A stretch of 64,000 bases of DNA from an uncultured Pseudomonadota bacterium (GTDB lineage Bacteria; Pseudomonadota; Gammaproteobacteria; Steroidobacterales; Steroidobacteraceae): the NCBI GenBank assembly GCA_903879335.1, contig CAIRLC010000021.1, positions 1 through 64,000 on the forward strand, read 5' to 3'. How positions within the stretch are numbered: position 1 is the first letter of the stretch; every line of letters starts with the position of its first letter. A program made the position numbers and the translations under genes. The notes beneath the pieces were generated by a model. The model was not told the origin of the DNA, searched no databases, and saw only the letters and a program-made list of their open reading frames with translations. This document shows, one piece after another, positions 62,927 to 64,000 of this stretch.

Positions 62927-63256
62927 ATTTAGCCAGACGCCAACACTGATTCGCGCTCTAAACCCGCGGGCGCTCAGTTTCTTTTGATCGCGTTCGGCTG
63001 TATGGAATCCGCCCGTAATATTGAAAGCGCAGACTTCAAAGCCGTTCGATTCTAAGGTTTGCGGGATCAACAACATTTAGCCTTATGCATCTAACTTCGA
63101 TGAAATAAAAACTGTTCTTTTTGCAACAAATAATTCAAAAATTAATCGTTGATAATTCTTTTTAGAGTTCTTCAGCGGGTAAAGCGCTCTTAACTTCAAA
63201 CGCCCAATTTCGGTAGTTTGATTGTCTACCGGCGTCCTTCAAAGAGCAGATCCGCT
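62927..63256. other. Intergenic region with an A+T-rich core
   Basis: About 330 bases lie between convergent rsgA and recR. The part at 63080-63175 is strikingly rich in A+T compared with the rest of the window. A 71-codon minus-strand frame (63076 to 62861) runs into rsgA and has no recognisable content. No RNA gene or clear T-tailed hairpin was found. Confidence 0.45.
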
Positions 63257-63856
63257 TCAGGTGATCGGCAATCGACCAGCCAACGCATGAGCGAGCGTAC
63301 CGCCATCGACATACTCGAGCTCTCCACCCACCGGAACGCCGTGCGCGATGCGACTGGCTCGCACTCCGTGGCGAGCCGCAAGTTCAGCCAAGAAGTGTGC
63401 CGTAGCGTCGCCTTCGACCGTTGGGTTGGTCGCCAGCACGACCTCTCGGATCGCCCCTTCGAGTAGTATCGCTTCAAATTGATTCACGCCCAGTTCGTCC
63501 GGACCCACGCCATCCAGCGGCGACAAATGTCCAAGCAAGACGAAATAGCGTCCTCTAAAACTACCGGATTGCTCAACGGCAACCACGTCCGCGGGCATCT
63601 CAACGACACACAAGACATTGGGGTCACGACCGGGCGCGGCACAGATCGGGCACAACTCAGCGTCCGACAGCATCCGACAACGTTTGCATGGCCCGATGGC
63701 CGCCACGGCGGCTTCTAAGGCCCGGCCAATCTCCGTGGCACCAGCTCGATCTTTCTCAAGTAAATGGAACGCCATCCGTTGGGCCGTTTTTTGACCCACA
63801 CCCGGTAGACGCCGCAATGCGGTGATGAGCTGCGCTAGCGCAGGCGAATACTGCAC
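63257..63856 (-). CDS. recR: Recombination mediator RecR
   Basis: This 199-residue protein has an N-terminal HhH ([20 protein letters not shown]), a zinc finger ([16 protein letters not shown]) and a Toprim domain ([17 protein letters not shown]), with the Walker-like C-terminus [16 protein letters not shown]. RecR with RecO loads RecA on gapped DNA. GTG start four bases after the ybaB stop, the usual ybaB-recR order. Confidence 0.97.
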   Translation of the reverse strand: MQYSPALAQLITALRRLPGVGQKTAQRMAFHLLEKDRAGATEIGRALEAAVAAIGPCKRCRMLSDAELCPICAAPGRDPNVLCVVEMPADVVAVEQSGSFRGRYFVLLGHLSPLDGVGPDELGVNQFEAILLEGAIREVVLATNPTVEGDATAHFLAELAARHGVRASRIAHGVPVGGELEYVDGGTLAHALAGRLPIT

Positions 63857-63860
63857 GACG

Positions 63861-64000
63861 TCAGAACGGCAACTTGAAGCCCGGTGGCAAGTTCATACCA
63901 CCCATGAGGCCGGACAGGCGCTGTTGCGAGGCGCCGTCAATTTTCCGAACCGCATCGTTCACAGCGGCCGTGCACAAGTCTTCCAACAGTTCACGGTCAT
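63861..64000 (-). CDS. ybaB: YbaB/EbfC nucleoid-associated protein (3' part)
   Basis: The C-terminal 45 or so residues are visible. They include [18 protein letters not shown] and end in [14 protein letters not shown], the typical tail of YbaB/EbfC. The protein binds DNA as a dimer. The gene continues past the right edge of the window, and dnaX would be expected beyond it. Confidence 0.95.
   Translation of the reverse strand, partial: DRELLEDLCTAAVNDAVRKIDGASQQRLSGLMGGMNLPPGFKLPF

Noticed and set aside
62861-63076. A 71-codon minus-strand frame after rsgA
   Set aside because: It runs into the rsgA 3' end in antisense, lacks a Shine-Dalgarno sequence and has no recognisable domain.
1-64000. 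CRISPR arrays, prophage blocks, rRNA or biosynthetic gene clusters
   Set aside because: No regularly interspaced repeats, phage structural genes, rRNA or modular synthase genes were seen on either strand.

Overview
The window looks like chromosomal DNA of a free-living gammaproteobacterium, probably from the Xanthomonadales/Nevskiales/Steroidobacterales neighbourhood. The housekeeping genes (orn, an M48 protease and rsgA; recR followed by ybaB; divergent ppsR and ppsA; prc) and the TonB-dependent receptor, amidohydrolase and metallo-beta-lactamase content fit that placement. No rRNA or tRNA gene is present to confirm it.

Region 1 (1 to about 4.2 kb) is accessory DNA. It holds the tail of an unidentified gene, an IS3-type orfA remnant, a hipBA toxin-antitoxin operon with three palindromic operators about 50 bp apart, a small HTH regulator and a TacAT-type RHH/GNAT toxin-antitoxin pair. 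A 26-bp direct repeat at 2457-2482 and 4177-4202 resembles the 3' end of tmRNA. The right copy is followed by an orphan rho-independent terminator, so I infer that an element integrated in ssrA ends at about 4202.

Region 2 (4.3-12.5 kb) carries two overlapping cryptochrome/photolyase genes. Next comes an OmpR-like regulator divergent from a YadA-type trimeric adhesin, separated by a palindrome-rich control region. A small putative lipoprotein and a decayed pseudogene follow. The region ends with a metallophosphoesterase divergent from an NrtR-type Nudix regulator, with two similar palindromes between them.

Region 3 (12.5-20.7 kb) holds metabolic and envelope genes: aldehyde dehydrogenase, a MetE-like protein, a SnoaL-like protein, a subclass B3 metallo-beta-lactamase, an unknown exported protein, an alpha/beta hydrolase and an APC permease.

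Region 4 (20.7-29.0 kb, minus strand) is one tightly overlapping chemosensory operon: cheA, cheW, mcp, cheR, cheB, cheX, cheY and a receiver-PP2C phosphatase. Its phosphatase output suggests a role other than classical flagellar control.

Region 5 (29-47.6 kb) has an orphan PotD-like binding protein, an Old Yellow Enzyme, a SulP transporter, a lipocalin, an amidohydrolase divergent from a TonB receptor, a class II deacetylase and an amino-acid/polyamine permease. A coupled operon then encodes an RluA-family pseudouridine synthase, a YegS-like lipid kinase, a PlpD-like patatin autotransporter and a membrane TPR protein.

Region 6 (47.6-64 kb) is mostly backbone: a BLUF photoreceptor, two M48 proteases, an M28 peptidase, prc, DUF1249, ppsR/ppsA, a GFA protein, a GT-C glycosyltransferase, orn, rsgA, recR and the 3' part of ybaB. 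Two photolyases, a BLUF protein and envelope-remodelling enzymes together suggest a light-exposed environmental bacterium.
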